A DNA stretch of 64,000 nt from Vacuolonema iberomarrocanum LEGE 07170 (GTDB lineage: Bacteria > Cyanobacteriota > Cyanobacteriia > Elainellales > Elainellaceae): assembly GCA_015207365.1 (NCBI GenBank), contig JADEXA010000005.1, forward strand, positions 1 through 64,000. The letters are read 5' to 3'. A program made the position numbers and the translations under genes. Every line of letters begins with the position of its first letter. Positions within the stretch are counted from its first letter, which is position 1. Shown piece after piece: positions 9,150 through 18,632 of this stretch. The notes beneath the pieces are model-generated. The model worked only from the letters and a program-made list of their open reading frames with translations, was not told the DNA's origin and searched no databases.

Positions 9150-10247
9150 TTAACGGAACGGAGGAGAATACATTAACCCGCCATCCGTCCAGAGCATGTT
9201 CAAGCCTCGATCAATACCAAGCTGACCGCCGATATTGCGCTCGTAGACTTCGCCATAGTTACCCACCGCTTCAACGGCATACACCATGAATTCGTTGCTC
9301 AGACCCAACTGACTCCCCAGATCGCCTTCCACACCCAGGAAACGACGAATTTCGGGGTTCTCGCTTTGGAGTGCTTCCTGCACCGAGTCTTGAGTAATGC
9401 CGAATTCCTCTGCCTGAACCAGGCCGTAGGTTACCCATTTCACAACATCAAACCATTCAGAGTCGTTGTTCATGGTCACAGGTCCCAGAGGTTCCTTAGA
9501 CATGGTGACATCCAACAACGCGTGCTCATCAGGGCTAGGTAGAGTTGTCCGACGGGCAGCCAACTGAGAACGGTCAGAGGTAACGGCTTCGCAGCGGCCT
9601 TCTGCATAAGCAGCATAGGTCGCATCCGAATCCTGGAACTTCACTTCGTTGTAGTTAACACCCAGCTCGCGCATCCGGTCTGCCAAGTTCAGCTCAGTGG
9701 TTGTGCCTGTTTCCACGCAGACCGAACGGCCTTCCAAATCTTCCAGAGTCTGAATCCCACTAGCAGTCGTTACCATCATGCCCTGACCATCATAGAAAGT
9801 GGTCGGTGCAAATTCCATCCCGTTTCCACCAGCGGCATCTCGGCTGCTAGTCCAAGTTGTGTTGCGGGAAAGCATATCCACTTCGCCCCCTGCTAGTGCA
9901 GTAAAGCGCTCGGTGGAATCTAGGTTCCGATATTCAATTAGATCATCCACCTCGGAGGTTTCAAAGACGGCGGCGGCCACAGCACGACATACGTCAACAT
10001 CCAAACCGGAATAACTTCCGTCAGATTCGACAAAGCTGAAGCCAGGAATACTTCCTTCAACACCGCATACCAACGTGCCCCGATCCCGAATAGCCGACAA
10101 CAGGCTACCTTCGGCGGTAGCTGTAGGAGCCGCTTCGTCACCGTCTGCGGCGGCGTCATCGGTTGTTTCTGGTGTCGTACAAGCTGTCAGAGTCGCAACC
10201 GACAAGGTTGCTGCAAATAGCAAGGATTTCCACTTACCTATAGACAT
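9150..10247 (-). CDS. aapJ: Amino-acid ABC transporter substrate-binding lipoprotein (AapJ/NatF type)
   Basis: 365 residues from the ATG at 10247. That start gives a clean lipoprotein signal (KWKSLLFAATLSVATLTAC, lipobox LTAC); the in-frame start at 10313 would add 22 residues ahead of the signal and is less likely. After the lipid-bearing Cys comes a low-complexity acidic/Ala linker, then the SBP_bac_3 fold with the AapJ signatures GLDVDVCRAVAAAVF and DMLSRNTTWTSSRD. It captures polar amino acids at the outer face of the inner membrane and delivers them to the two permeases. First gene of the operon; an NtcA-type box lies about 350 bp upstream. Confidence 0.94.
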   Translation of the reverse strand: MSIGKWKSLLFAATLSVATLTACTTPETTDDAAADGDEAAPTATAEGSLLSAIRDRGTLVCGVEGSIPGFSFVESDGSYSGLDVDVCRAVAAAVFETSEVDDLIEYRNLDSTERFTALAGGEVDMLSRNTTWTSSRDAAGGNGMEFAPTTFYDGQGMMVTTASGIQTLEDLEGRSVCVETGTTTELNLADRMRELGVNYNEVKFQDSDATYAAYAEGRCEAVTSDRSQLAARRTTLPSPDEHALLDVTMSKEPLGPVTMNNDSEWFDVVKWVTYGLVQAEEFGITQDSVQEALQSENPEIRRFLGVEGDLGSQLGLSNEFMVYAVEAVGNYGEVYERNIGGQLGIDRGLNMLWTDGGLMYSPPFR

Positions 10248-10573
10248 ACTGCTCACTTTTGGACGAAGAACTGCTAAATGTTCAGCGGCAGTCGCCTCAA
10301 CAAAAGGAGCCAAAAGCGGCTTACCTCCCAGGCTGCCCGGGGGCGATCGCCCCTACAACTGATGGCTAGTGAGAACGAAGAAAGGAACTCTCCGATGAAC
10401 CTGAACGACATAGCCCAAAGAATAGGTTACGTCTCTCAGCCTTCACCAGCTTCAGTCCAGTTATTCCACCCTGCCCGTCAACCCTAGAAACAATCAACGA
10501 CTGCTTTTAGCGTTAAATTAGCTCGGGAGAAAAAGCGATTCCCGGACGACTGCTTTGAACATTTTTAACAGTC

Positions 10574-10609
10574 TACTGCTTTTGGTTTTCTGTTTGTATC
10601 AGGTAATAC
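10574..10609 (-). promoter_or_regulatory. Candidate NtcA-activated promoter of the aapJQMP operon
   Basis: GTATCAGGTAATAC at 10596-10609 fits the NtcA consensus GTA-N8-TAC. On the minus strand, 20 bases downstream lies TAGACT, matching a -10 box TAN3T. NtcA-activated promoters usually show about 22 bases between the two. The predicted leader to the aapJ ATG would be roughly 320 bases. NtcA is the global nitrogen regulator of cyanobacteria, and amino-acid permeases are known members of its regulon. The box and spacing are seen; binding is inferred. Confidence 0.55.
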
Positions 10610-10889
10610 ATTGTTACATCCTCAGAAAGAAGACAGCATAACAAGGACTGTCCCTGTCATCGAATCACCTGGCACGTCTTCCATAGGTGATTGCATCAAT
10701 CGGCACGGGGGTGTGAGCAAGCCAAGGGACAAGAATCTTGACAATCGTTTAATTTGTCACGATTTCAAATCACCCTATCCCTCGGCAAACTCAGTTCAGC
10801 ATGGTATTAATTAGGACTTTCTATACTGAGATGAGACATTTCCACTGAAAATCCCTGTTCTTCAATCCCATTGTTGTATGGCAATCCAA

Positions 10890-10943
10890 AATCGGATGTA
10901 GAAGGTGGAGAGGGTGAACCCTTCCTATTTTTTACATCGAATC
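10890..10943. repeat. Diverged copy of the AATCGGATGT hairpin
   Basis: Begins AATCGGATGTAGAAGGTGG and closes with TTTACATCGAATCC, recalling the palindrome at 202-256 but with several mismatches between the arms. It opens a dense block of repeats that continues to 11213. Confidence 0.5.
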
Positions 10944-10951
10944 CAGTTAAA

Positions 10952-11046
10952 TATAGCGGTGTGCAACCGCATTAAGCACAGCAACGGTTGTGTGGGGCGC
11001 GGCGCGCCCCACACAACCGTACTTAACTAACGCGCATAGCGCTATA
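10952..11046. mobile_element. TA-type miniature element, copy 1 (95 bp), inside another palindrome
   Basis: Ends are TATAGCGGTGTGCAACCGC on the left and ACGCGCATAGCGCTATA on the right. The core is a perfect 17-bp-arm hairpin ACGGTTGTGTGGGGCGC (10984-11020) with a GGC loop. It splits a second repeat family (11054-11112 plus flanks): other copies read GGTTAAATAGCCG where this one reads GTTAAA, the element, then TAGCCG. The TA is present at both borders. No transposase is encoded. Confidence 0.85.
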
Positions 11047-11053
11047 GCCGTCA

Positions 11054-11112
11054 AACCCAACTATACGTTTGTGCCCACTGCAAAGCAGCGGGCACAAACG
11101 TATAGTTGGGTT
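11054..11112. repeat. AACCCAA palindrome, copy A
   Basis: Arms AACCCAACTATACGTTTGTG and its complement, 59 bp in all, with one mismatch near the loop. The outer flanks (GTTAAATAGCCG left, TTCTTCAACCAGAT right) match the copies at 31945, 37550 and 56935. The left flank is interrupted by the miniature element. Confidence 0.85.
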
Positions 11113-11175
11113 CTTCAACCAGATGTGATATTACATCCGATTTCACGCCTCATATGAGTGAGATCGCTCTAAGTC

Positions 11176-11213
11176 CAGGACATAAAATCAAGGGTTTTCT
11201 AGGTTTTGTCCTG
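11176..11213. repeat. CAGGACA hairpin 3' of the GGDEF-EAL gene
   Basis: CAGGACATAAAATC pairs with GGTTTTGTCCTG. The same element, with the shared string AAAATCAAGGGTT and TTGTCCTGTACT, is found at 59184-59229, also at the 3' end of a minus-strand gene. It may double as a terminator. Confidence 0.65.
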
Positions 11214-11240
11214 TACTCAGGAGATCGCTATAGCTTGGTA

Positions 11241-13850
11241 TCAGAGTGAAAGTCTGAGTAAGTCGGCGATCGCCCCAGAATTCATCGGATCAGCCAGCAA
11301 AAACCCTTGAAGATATTCGCACCCCAGGTTCTGGAGTAAACGCGCTTGTTCCTCGGTTTCAACGCCTTCTGCCACAACCGTCATCCCCAGGCGATGCCCG
11401 AGCAGGATAATGGTTTTGGCGATGTCCCAGCTTTCCATCTGATGGGTGGCTTGCTGCACAAACATGCGATCGATTTTCAGCGTACTGAAGGGGAGGCGCT
11501 GGAGGTAACTGAGAGACGAGTAGCCTGTCCCAAAATCATCAATGCTGAGCTGAATCCCCATATTTCGTAGATGTCGCAGCTTTGCCCCGGCAATTTTGAT
11601 GTCTTGCATGACGGGATTTTCAGTCACTTCCAGATTCAAGCAGTCGGGCGGTAAACCGGTGCGATCGAGGATTTGATGGATTTGCTCTAACAGATTGACC
11701 TGGAGCAATTGCCGACTCGATAGATTAACACTCACAGTCAAATGCGCCATGTGCGGAAACTGCGATCGCCATTCCGCCAACTGCTTGCAGGCCTGCTCCA
11801 GCACCCACTGTCCGATGCGGACAATCAACCCCGTCTCTTCGGCAATGGGAATAAATCGACTGGGAGGAATCATCCCCTGGCTAGGATGTCGCCACCGCAC
11901 CAGCGCTTCCAGCCCAACCAGCTCTCGTGTCTGGGCATCACAGATGGGTTGATAGTAAAGTTCAAACTCTTGGCGCTCGATCGCATGACGCAGGTCGGTA
12001 TCGAGCTGAAGCCGCGTCACCGTCTGCAAGTGCATCGTCGTATCGAAGACCTCGTAGCACCCTTTGCCCGCTTGCTTGGCGTGATACAGAGCCGTGTCGG
12101 CATCGCGTAGAAAATGCTCCGGCATGGTTCCCCCTGTCGTGCTCATGACAATGCCGATGCTGGTACCCACAAAAATTTCGTAGTCTTTATGGCGAAAGGG
12201 TTTTTCCAAGCTGCGGGCAATGCCGTCAGCAACCTGGGTCGCATCGGTAATGGTCTGCACCGAGCTGAGTAAAACGGCAAACTCGTCACCCCCAAAGCGA
12301 GCCGCGATCGCCTCATCATCCAGTGGATCCTGAATCCGTTGGGCGACTTCTACAAGCAGACAATCTCCGGTTAAATGCCCCAAACTATCGTTTACAAATT
12401 TGAACCCGTCTAGATCCAGAAATAGCAAGGCAAATCGTTGACTTGGGTGATACCGGGTAGCGGCGATCGCTTCCGTCAGGGCATCCATTAGAGCGGCGCG
12501 GTTGGGCAGTCCCGTTAGGGCATCGCGATAGGCTGTGTCATGGAGCTTGATAAAGGAATCTCTGAGTTGCGTGGCCATCCGGTTAAACGCACTCGCCAGT
12601 AATCCCAGCTCATCTCTCCGATCGACAGGCAACCGTTGCTGCCACTCCCCCCGAGACAGCGCATCGACCGCATAGACAGTATTCAAAATAGGCCGCACAA
12701 CCCAGCGCGTCAGCCGCAAACTAATGCCGATTGCAATGGCAACAGCCAATCCCATCAAAAGAAATGTCAGTCGGGTATTGGCATTGATGCGCCCCATAAA
12801 GTCAGTGGCCGGCATCATCACAACAATCAGCCAATCCAACCCATAGGCATCTTGAAAGGGCTCGACCTGCAAATATTCTCGCTGCTTTCCATATCTAAAT
12901 GAAAATTGTAGCGGTTGCTGGATTTGATCGAAGTGACCGTAGCGCGCAAGAATTTCCTGCGTCGTTGTATCGATAAGGGGATCCCCATCACTCTGTTCGC
13001 CCGCTTCTCTCGCCGTTGACGCCGCAATTAACACCCCATCTCGTTGCAAAATGAAGGCGCGTCCCTGTTCACCTAGTGAAAGCGTACTGAGAAAGGTGCT
13101 GAGCGCTTTCAACTTGCGATCGACCGTCAGCACACCTAGCAGTTGTCCTGTCTGGTTGAATACAGGCTGTCCGGCTGAAATTGCCAGCGTTCCCGAATCA
13201 TCCTGCCATTCATAGACCTTGCTCCAGATGGCTCGCCTTCCTTGCACCGTATCGATATAGCCGGCCTCAGTGCGATGGTCCCATTGTTCAATCACTTCAA
13301 TCACGCGACGACGCTCGCCTTTGTCGTCGGTGTCAAAAGCATAAAGGTCCCCTCCAGTCCGCTCCTGAGAGACCTCATCAATAACAACGAGACGATCAGA
13401 CAATTGACCTGCGCCTATATAGTCGCCATTGGGCTTACCAAAGGCCACATAATCCACACCAAAGGATTGAAATTGTTTCCAAAAATATTGCCCGATCTGA
13501 TCAAAGTCGTGGATATTGAGCAGACCCGATTCAATGGCTTGCGCATTTAACGCATTGAGACGATGGGGAGCAACTAAGTAGCGATCGATGCGTTGATAAA
13601 TGCGATCGCTGGTTTCAGCTATCAGTTGATTCGCCAGATCATCAACCGCAGTACGACCGTTGTAGGCTGAAAGTCCGCCAACCACTGAGGCCGTCGCCAG
13701 AATTTGAAGCACAATCGACAGGATCAGCAATCGTCGTAAAGACGTCCGTTTGGAAATATTGACCTGCCGATCGAGCCGAGTCATCCAACGCCTCAATGGA
13801 CCTTTGAGCGATCGCTTAGATACCCGTTGAGGTGAGCCTTTTTTCAGCAT
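11241..13850 (-). CDS. Bifunctional c-di-GMP enzyme: dCache-HAMP-GGDEF-EAL
   Basis: 869 residues. Order: transmembrane helix about 41-62, a large periplasmic dCache-like sensor to about 345, second helix about 350-370, HAMP about 372-425, GGDEF domain with intact GGDEF at 520-524, EAL domain from about 620. The EAL catalytic set looks complete: EAL at 648-650, NLSSRQL, EVTEN, IDDFGTGYSS, KIDRMF, VAEGVETEEQ. The canonical RxxD inhibitory site five residues before GGDEF is absent. It can in principle both make and degrade cyclic-di-GMP; which activity dominates is unknown. It is monocistronic, ends in a repeat block, and lies 1.3 kb from the exopolysaccharide cluster, whose output c-di-GMP often controls (inference). 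Confidence 0.95.
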   Translation of the reverse strand: MLKKGSPQRVSKRSLKGPLRRWMTRLDRQVNISKRTSLRRLLILSIVLQILATASVVGGLSAYNGRTAVDDLANQLIAETSDRIYQRIDRYLVAPHRLNALNAQAIESGLLNIHDFDQIGQYFWKQFQSFGVDYVAFGKPNGDYIGAGQLSDRLVVIDEVSQERTGGDLYAFDTDDKGERRRVIEVIEQWDHRTEAGYIDTVQGRRAIWSKVYEWQDDSGTLAISAGQPVFNQTGQLLGVLTVDRKLKALSTFLSTLSLGEQGRAFILQRDGVLIAASTAREAGEQSDGDPLIDTTTQEILARYGHFDQIQQPLQFSFRYGKQREYLQVEPFQDAYGLDWLIVVMMPATDFMGRINANTRLTFLLMGLAVAIAIGISLRLTRWVVRPILNTVYAVDALSRGEWQQRLPVDRRDELGLLASAFNRMATQLRDSFIKLHDTAYRDALTGLPNRAALMDALTEAIAATRYHPSQRFALLFLDLDGFKFVNDSLGHLTGDCLLVEVAQRIQDPLDDEAIAARFGGDEFAVLLSSVQTITDATQVADGIARSLEKPFRHKDYEIFVGTSIGIVMSTTGGTMPEHFLRDADTALYHAKQAGKGCYEVFDTTMHLQTVTRLQLDTDLRHAIERQEFELYYQPICDAQTRELVGLEALVRWRHPSQGMIPPSRFIPIAEETGLIVRIGQWVLEQACKQLAEWRSQFPHMAHLTVSVNLSSRQLLQVNLLEQIHQILDRTGLPPDCLNLEVTENPVMQDIKIAGAKLRHLRNMGIQLSIDDFGTGYSSLSYLQRLPFSTLKIDRMFVQQATHQMESWDIAKTIILLGHRLGMTVVAEGVETEEQARLLQNLGCEYLQGFLLADPMNSGAIADLLRLSL

Positions 13851-15162
13851 AAAGAAAGGTAAATTGTGGATGAGCGACAGGACGCAAACCCTGCTACACC
13901 AAAAATTTCTATCTACCTAACGTCTTGTCTCAGACACATTGCACCGCATACTTTCTAGCAAGACTCCCCAAAGGATAACAACTCCTCGATTGCCCTGAGA
14001 ATGCGAGAAACACTCAGAAACTCTAAAACAACACAATCTGCCAAATTTTGCAGGAATAGTCGGTCAAAGTAAAGATATTTTTCATAAAATCTAGCCAGTT
14101 TTTTTAATAGACGTGCAATTTATACCAAGCACTATCCGTGAAATTTTCAAGCCAATACGCTGCTATTTTGTCAGCTCGATCATGACGGATGAATTTACGT
14201 TAGTTGAAGAGAGCGATCGCCACCTACCCGATGTGTGACTCCTGAGATTACCCGATAGCTCACAACAATTTTTACAAGCTGGCTCTCTCCATCGCAACAG
14301 CAGCCTATGGACCTTCCAGATTCGGCCTCTATCATTTACCCGCCATTATTATTCAATCACCATAGAAAGGCGACTCAACTATGCCCTGGTATTTTGAATG
14401 CTCCGGTCAATTTTCAGGCATTCGCCCAAGGACGCGATCGCTATTCCATCAAACCTTCGTATGAGTAGGAAATCAACTTAATTCAGAACAATTTGCATGC
14501 CCCAGTTAGAGTGTTTGGAACCTTGGTTAGACAGGCAAACCTTACCTTTATGTGATCTCAAACCACGGATGCCGACAGACCCCAGCAACGGATTGGACTG
14601 ATATCACCATGCCTTGAGTCGTCAGATCTTTATCTCGAACCCAGCTTATCTACGAACGACTGGCGATTGATGACGCCCGACAGACGCACATCGTCTCTCT
14701 GGCGAATCGGATAGTAGCAGTTTGCAACCGAACATATTGCCGCCAGAGAGGATGCTCCGACCCCAAAATATTTCTCGTGAACGAAAAACACGATAGTTTG
14801 CATCCCTCAAAGCGACTGACACACAGCTTGTTTACCCATCAAAATGAGGGGCTTCCAGTAGGCCAACGCTTCATTGCCTCTTTATAAGAGTTTAAAGATT
14901 AGATAAAGTCATCCGTGTAACTGCTTATTCCTAAGGCGCTTGTTTTGTAGAGTACTGAGTCACGAATGGCTTTATGCATGTAAATGCTTAGGTTTAGACT
15001 TACGTATAATCTCTGTTTTAATGGGGTTTACACTGAGACTATGAATAAATAGAGTTATTTTGACATTCAAAGAAAATAAGGGTGTTTCTTGTCCGTGCTT
15101 GTTGTTGATGATCCGATAAATGAAAGCGCTTTTTGCCCAAGGGAGCAGCAAGGAGAAACTTG
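13851..15162. other. Long intergenic space ahead of the exopolysaccharide cluster
   Basis: About 1.3 kb between two divergent genes with no convincing coding frame. It is AT-richer than the genes around it. A -10-like TATAAT preceded by TACG lies at 15005-15010, 153 bases before the first EPS gene, but no good -35 is visible; it could be the cluster promoter. The end nearest 13851 must contain the promoter of the c-di-GMP gene. I see no palindromic repeats here, unlike most other gaps. Confidence 0.4.
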
Positions 15163-16272
15163 ATGAAAGTTGCCTTAGTGCATGACTATCTGACCCAACG
15201 AGGTGGGGCAGAGCGAGTATTTGAGCTCCTTTGCCGACGATTTCCAAATGCCGATATTTTTACATCCATTTACGATCCATCCAGAACCATTACCCTGGGC
15301 GATCGCCCGATAAAAACTAGCTTTCTCCAGAATATTCCGGGTGCATCTCGCTACTTCCGACTGCTCGCTCCCCTTTACTATCCTGCATTTCGTGCTTTAG
15401 ATCTGCAAGATTATGATCTCATTCTGACGAGCACATCTAGTTTTGCAAAAGCGGTACGTAAATCGCCAACGGCACGGCATATTTGCTTTTGCCACAACAT
15501 CACAAGGTTTCTTTGGGACACTCAGACTTACTTAAAGGAATATCGAGATTTCCAACAGTTTTATCCTTTCATCGACAAGATATTCCGAGTGATGCGAGAA
15601 GCAGATTTGCGCTATGCTCAGGAGCCCGATCTTTACATCGCCAACTCTTCTGTCGTTGGTCAGCGCATTGAGAATATTTACAAAAAGCCTTCGGTTGTTA
15701 TCAACTACCCCATCGACGATAGTCGCTTTCTCTTCTCCGATAGCAAGTCCAATTTCTTCCTAGCATCTGCTCGCTTGTTGAGCTATAAGCGCATCGACAT
15801 TATCGTAGAAGCATTCAACAAACTGGGTTGGCCATTACTGGTTACAGGCGATGGGCCGGAGCGCAAACGGTTGCAAGCAAACGCCGCCAAGAATGTCGTA
15901 TTTCTCGGTTATGTCAGTGATGAGGAGCGCTGTCGTCTACTGTCGCAAGCTCAAGGCGTCATTGTTGCAGCCCTCGAAGACTATGGGTTAGTCCCCATTG
16001 AAGCCAACTTTAGTGGCACACCTGTGATTGCCTACGGTGCAGGAGGTGTTATCGATACGCAAGTTCCAGGCAAGACCGGATTATTCTTTGAAGAACAATC
16101 TGCAGAATCATTAACAGAGACTTTACTGAAATTTCAAGAAGTCTCGTGGGACTATAAACAAATCCGCAATCATGCGGAGGAAAACTTTACCGAAACAGTC
16201 TTTTTCGATAAGCTCGAGCAGGTAGTTAAGGATGTGTGTGGATTACCTAACTTAGCTGCTGCCGCTAGCTAG
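15163..16272 (+). CDS. Glycosyltransferase family 4
   Basis: 369 residues; the ATG at 15163 is chosen because AAGGAG lies 8 bases before it, whereas an in-frame ATG at 15133 lacks one. GT-B fold: N-terminal Rossmann start MKVALVHDYLTQRGGAERVF with the GG loop for acceptor phosphate, and a C-terminal Glycos_transf_1 domain with SARLLSYKRID, VTGDGPERKRL and the E-x7-E region EDYGLVPIEANFSGTPVIAYG. It would transfer a sugar from a nucleotide donor onto a lipid-linked repeat unit at the inner face of the membrane. First gene of the EPS cluster. Confidence 0.92.
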   Translation: MKVALVHDYLTQRGGAERVFELLCRRFPNADIFTSIYDPSRTITLGDRPIKTSFLQNIPGASRYFRLLAPLYYPAFRALDLQDYDLILTSTSSFAKAVRKSPTARHICFCHNITRFLWDTQTYLKEYRDFQQFYPFIDKIFRVMREADLRYAQEPDLYIANSSVVGQRIENIYKKPSVVINYPIDDSRFLFSDSKSNFFLASARLLSYKRIDIIVEAFNKLGWPLLVTGDGPERKRLQANAAKNVVFLGYVSDEERCRLLSQAQGVIVAALEDYGLVPIEANFSGTPVIAYGAGGVIDTQVPGKTGLFFEEQSAESLTETLLKFQEVSWDYKQIRNHAEENFTETVFFDKLEQVVKDVCGLPNLAAAAS

Positions 16273-16358
16273 ACATTCGAGTTCTGTAACGCCTGAGTCA
16301 AGACATGTGTGGATTTCCCTGTTTAGCCATCGCTAGTTAACTATTCAGATTTTTTGAG

Positions 16359-18632
16359 ATGCCTGAAAATCGTAACGATGAGCTATCCAACGAAGGTCTG
16401 GGATATGGACAGATCTTATCTGTCCTTTCGAGACAGCGCCTGTGGATTATCGGGGCCTTATGCGTCACCCTTCCATTAGCTGCTTTTAACTCGTTGCAAA
16501 AAGAGCCGACCTTCCGCAGCTCAATGCAATTGCTCGTAGAACCAAACTACCGCGACCCTGATGCTGTCGCTCGAGCCCGAGCGGATGATATTCGATTTGC
16601 AGAAGGTGCGCCACCAGAGATCGACTACGCCACTCAAATCCGCATCATGCAAGGGTCTGCTTTGCTCAGACGGGCGGCTGAAATCTTGGAGTTGGAGTAT
16701 CCAGATATTGATATTGATGCTGCAGAAATCCAACAGCGGTTGGCGGTGTTTCGGGTAACAGAAACTGAAGATGAAGTTGACACGAACATTCTTCAGGCTG
16801 ATTACACCGATAACGACCCAGAGCGGGCGCGCATCGTGTTGGAAGCGATACAGGATGTCTATCAAGAGTACAACCTGGAGCAGCAGAGCCTCCGACTAGA
16901 AACGGGATTATCTTTTATTAATGACCAGCTTCCCATTGCAGCCCAAGAGTTAGAGGATGCAGAAGAATCGCTGGAGCTTTACCGAGAAGGACGAGGGCTG
17001 ATCGACCCCCAACAGCAAGCGGATGAACTCACCACTGCATTGGCCGCAGTCGAACAAGAGCGGCGGGATGTTCGGTCTGAGTTTGAAGACTTGCAGGCTC
17101 AATATGACATTCTCCAGCGACAGTTGGAGCGATCGCCCCAGGATGCGCTGTTAGCCTCTCGCCTGAGTGAATCTGAGCGCTACCAAAACTTGCTAAATGA
17201 ATATCAGCTGATTGAGGTTGAGCTCGCTGATTTAGCAGCCACCTTTACCGGCGATGCGCCCAATATCCGTCTCCTTCGTCAAGAGCTAGAAAATCAACGG
17301 GCCTTGCTCCAGCAAGAAATTGACCGGGTGCTGGGAGGGAGTGGCAGCGGTGTGTCTGCATCGGACGTTTTGTCTCAAGGGCAACTTGGGGATGTGGATT
17401 TGACCTTGGTCGGAGAGCTGGCCCAGATTCAGACTCGGTTATCGGGATTAGCCGCTCGCGATAGCGCCTTGGCCCAGACCGAAGCAAGCCTGCGTCAAGA
17501 CCTCACCCTCTATCCCGGACTGATTGCAGAATACGATCGCCTCCAGCCCGAGATCGAAATTCAGCGCGACACCTTACAACAATTGTTGAGAGCCCGCCAA
17601 GAACTGAGTATTGATATCGCTAGAGGCGGCTATAGATGGGAAACCATTGAACCCCCAGAAGATGGCATCCAAACCGGGCCAAATGTCAGGACGGATCTGA
17701 TTATTGGTGGCATTGCTGGGCTCTTTTTAGGCATTGTGCTGGCCTTCATTCGAGAAGCCCTCGACAACAAGTTGCGAACCACAGAACAGCTGCGGGAGCT
17801 GGGCACCGTCCCTCAACTGGGTTCCTTGCCTTGGTTCCGCCGTGACGCAGGCTCTCGCCCTGCACTCGCCCAAGTGCCCTTCATCGCTGGACTGTTGGGC
17901 GATAGCTCGACCGCCAATGAATCATCTCCCCAAATTTTCCAGGCGTTGCAATGGCTTCCGTTCCGGGAATCCATGGACTTGGTATACAAGAACATTCAAC
18001 TGCTCAACCCCAACAAAGACCCCCTCTCCATTGCCATTACTTCGGCTCTGCCTGGGGAAGGGAAATCCACCATCGCGCTGGGTCTGGCGATTACAGCCGC
18101 TCGTCTCCATCAGCGCGTCCTGCTCATCGATGCAGATCTGAGAAATCCCTCGCTCCACAACAGCCTCAATCTTCCCAGCGATCGCGGACTGACGACGACT
18201 CTGACAGATCACGATCCCGAATCGTCTATCTACCGCATCTCTTGGGTTGACTGTGCCCTGGATCTGTTGCCGGCTGGCCCTGTTCCTCCCGATCCGGTGC
18301 GCTTACTAAGCTCTCAAGCCATGCACGATACGATCCGGCAACTGGAAAGAAACTATGACCTAATTTTGTTGGATGCATCGCCTGTGATTGGTACGGCTGA
18401 TGCCCTACAAACAGCATCAGTCTGCCGCAATACTCTGCTTGTGGCCTGCCTGGGTCAGGTCTCCAAAGCAGAAGTCAGTGATGCGCTGTCATTACTGCAA
18501 CGGTTTAACCTGATTGGGATTGTCGCCAATGGCGATCGCAGCTTGCGGCGACCGCCCTATGCTCCTCCCAATCCACGTCTTTTGTCCCCGGCTACCCCCC
18601 CGAACATCAAGCTGATCGGTCATTCATCCTGA
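16359..18632 (+). CDS. Wzc/GumC-type polysaccharide copolymerase with BY-kinase domain
   Basis: 757 residues. An N-terminal Wzz-type segment with a membrane helix (about 28-48), a long periplasmic coiled-coil region (about 150-420), a second helix (about 450-470), then a cytoplasmic P-loop kinase domain: Walker A PGEGKST at 565-571, Walker A' LLIDADLR near 589-595 and Walker B LILLDASPV. This class sets chain length and couples Wzy polymerisation to export. The C-terminal tail is proline-rich and holds a single Tyr, rather than the Tyr cluster that BY-kinases normally autophosphorylate. It follows the GT4 gene by 86 bp. Confidence 0.93.
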   Translation: MPENRNDELSNEGLGYGQILSVLSRQRLWIIGALCVTLPLAAFNSLQKEPTFRSSMQLLVEPNYRDPDAVARARADDIRFAEGAPPEIDYATQIRIMQGSALLRRAAEILELEYPDIDIDAAEIQQRLAVFRVTETEDEVDTNILQADYTDNDPERARIVLEAIQDVYQEYNLEQQSLRLETGLSFINDQLPIAAQELEDAEESLELYREGRGLIDPQQQADELTTALAAVEQERRDVRSEFEDLQAQYDILQRQLERSPQDALLASRLSESERYQNLLNEYQLIEVELADLAATFTGDAPNIRLLRQELENQRALLQQEIDRVLGGSGSGVSASDVLSQGQLGDVDLTLVGELAQIQTRLSGLAARDSALAQTEASLRQDLTLYPGLIAEYDRLQPEIEIQRDTLQQLLRARQELSIDIARGGYRWETIEPPEDGIQTGPNVRTDLIIGGIAGLFLGIVLAFIREALDNKLRTTEQLRELGTVPQLGSLPWFRRDAGSRPALAQVPFIAGLLGDSSTANESSPQIFQALQWLPFRESMDLVYKNIQLLNPNKDPLSIAITSALPGEGKSTIALGLAITAARLHQRVLLIDADLRNPSLHNSLNLPSDRGLTTTLTDHDPESSIYRISWVDCALDLLPAGPVPPDPVRLLSSQAMHDTIRQLERNYDLILLDASPVIGTADALQTASVCRNTLLVACLGQVSKAEVSDALSLLQRFNLIGIVANGDRSLRRPPYAPPNPRLLSPATPPNIKLIGHSS

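Noticed and set aside
10952-11213. Repeat block as a possible CRISPR array
   Set aside because: The units are different palindromes of different families, without regular spacers or identical direct repeats.
14972-15247. 91-codon minus-strand open frame before the EPS cluster
   Set aside because: It overlaps the start of the clear GT4 gene, has no ribosome site and odd composition.
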